DNA from: Dehalococcoidia bacterium
Lineage (GTDB): Bacteria; Chloroflexota; Dehalococcoidia; Lucifugimonadales; JAGWBF01
Length of the DNA stretch: 5,905 nt
Assembly (NCBI GenBank): GCA_021296015.1
Contig: JAGWBG010000106.1
Location: 1-5,905, forward strand
Direction: 5' to 3'
The notes beneath the pieces were generated by a model. That model did no database searches and was not told the origin of the DNA. It worked only from the letters and a program-made list of their open reading frames with translations. Positions 5,776 to 5,905 of the stretch are shown in pieces. Made by a program: the position numbers and the translations under genes. Position 1 is the stretch's first letter. Each line of letters opens with the position of its first letter.

Positions 5776-5868
5776 TAACTCGCACCACAGAACCAGGTTG
5801 GCAGAAGGCGGGAGTGACGACGAAGAAATGGCAGGATTGGGAGGCCATCAAGAGAGGAGGAGAAGTAT

Positions 5869-5905
5869 ATGACTGATACCCGAACCTGGGAAAGGGAGCG
5901 GCTGG
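5869..5905 (+). CDS. Start of an unidentified gene (3' truncated by the window)
   Basis: Only the first 12 codons are visible (MTDTRTWERERL), too few to assign a family. The start is well supported: AGGAGG (5855-5860) lies 8 bases before the ATG, as strong as the site of the dehydratase gene. The gene is preceded by a 410-base region with two hairpins and is transcribed away from the selenoprotein gene. It could be a further member of the same catabolic neighbourhood, but the sequence seen does not show this. Confidence 0.6.
   Translation, partial: MTDTRTWERERL

Larger units (their letters stand above)
5458..5868. other. Divergent intergenic region with structured elements
   Basis: This 410-base stretch between the leftward selenoprotein and the rightward last gene holds no credible coding region. 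The minus-strand frames at 5547-5738 and 5666-5851 show no family resemblance and overlap strong hairpins. It contains AT-rich promoter-like sequence (about 5465-5504), a near-palindrome (5650-5663), and two hairpins (5671-5713 and 5740-5771), the second followed by a T run. I see no tRNA or recognisable riboswitch core. Confidence 0.6.

Noticed and set aside
5547..5851. Minus-strand frames at 5547-5738 and 5666-5851 as small genes
   Set aside because: They have no Shine-Dalgarno support or family resemblance, and they overlap strong hairpins in a divergent intergenic region.

Overview
The window is a chromosomal stretch of a moderately GC-rich bacterium carrying five complete or nearly complete protein genes plus two cut off at the edges. 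No rRNA, tRNA, CRISPR or mobile element is visible. The gene set (M42-type peptidase, EF_0837/Atu3266-type amidohydrolase, FAS1-like/MaoC-type dehydratase, a UGSC-type selenoprotein and its usual companion) resembles the catabolic gene mixtures of uncultured Chloroflexota (SAR202/Dehalococcoidia-like) and some Actinobacteria or Deltaproteobacteria. That placement is inference; the sequence alone does not fix the taxon. If the UGA reading below is right, the host must encode a selenocysteine machinery (SelA, SelB, SelC, SelD) elsewhere.

Layout: (1) 3-767 (+), the C-terminal part of an M42/M28-like metallopeptidase, entering from the left. (2) 764-1945 (-), a zinc amidohydrolase whose stop codon overlaps that of the peptidase in a shared CTAG. 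Upstream of it in the same direction is a small unknown acidic protein (1992-2447, or 2435 by ribosome-binding site). These two form a probable leftward operon with a recognisable promoter at 2488-2514. (3) A divergent intergenic region (2448-2642) also carries an extended -10 promoter with an inverted repeat for (4) 2643-3764 (+), a two-part hotdog FAS1-like dehydratase. (5) 3845-4819 (-), the large companion protein, and 4891-5439 (-), the UGSC selenoprotein, lie in tandem but are separated by a good intrinsic terminator (4825-4847). (6) 5458-5868 is a 410-base non-coding stretch with two strong hairpins, the second followed by a T run. It leads to a new rightward gene whose first 12 codons are seen (5869 to the window edge).

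The main point of interest is the selenoprotein. A plain six-frame reading splits it into two short open frames. They are in the same frame and separated by a single UGA that reads GHUGSCTTWSVHDA when decoded as selenocysteine. A stem-loop just 3' of the UGA fits the spacing of bacterial SECIS elements. The active-site block resembles that of the B subunit of glycine/betaine reductase, suggesting a redox or reductive-cleavage role together with the Cys-containing companion protein. The substrate is unknown. The neighbouring hydrolase and dehydratase genes suggest small-molecule catabolism, but nothing in the sequence links them directly to the selenoprotein.
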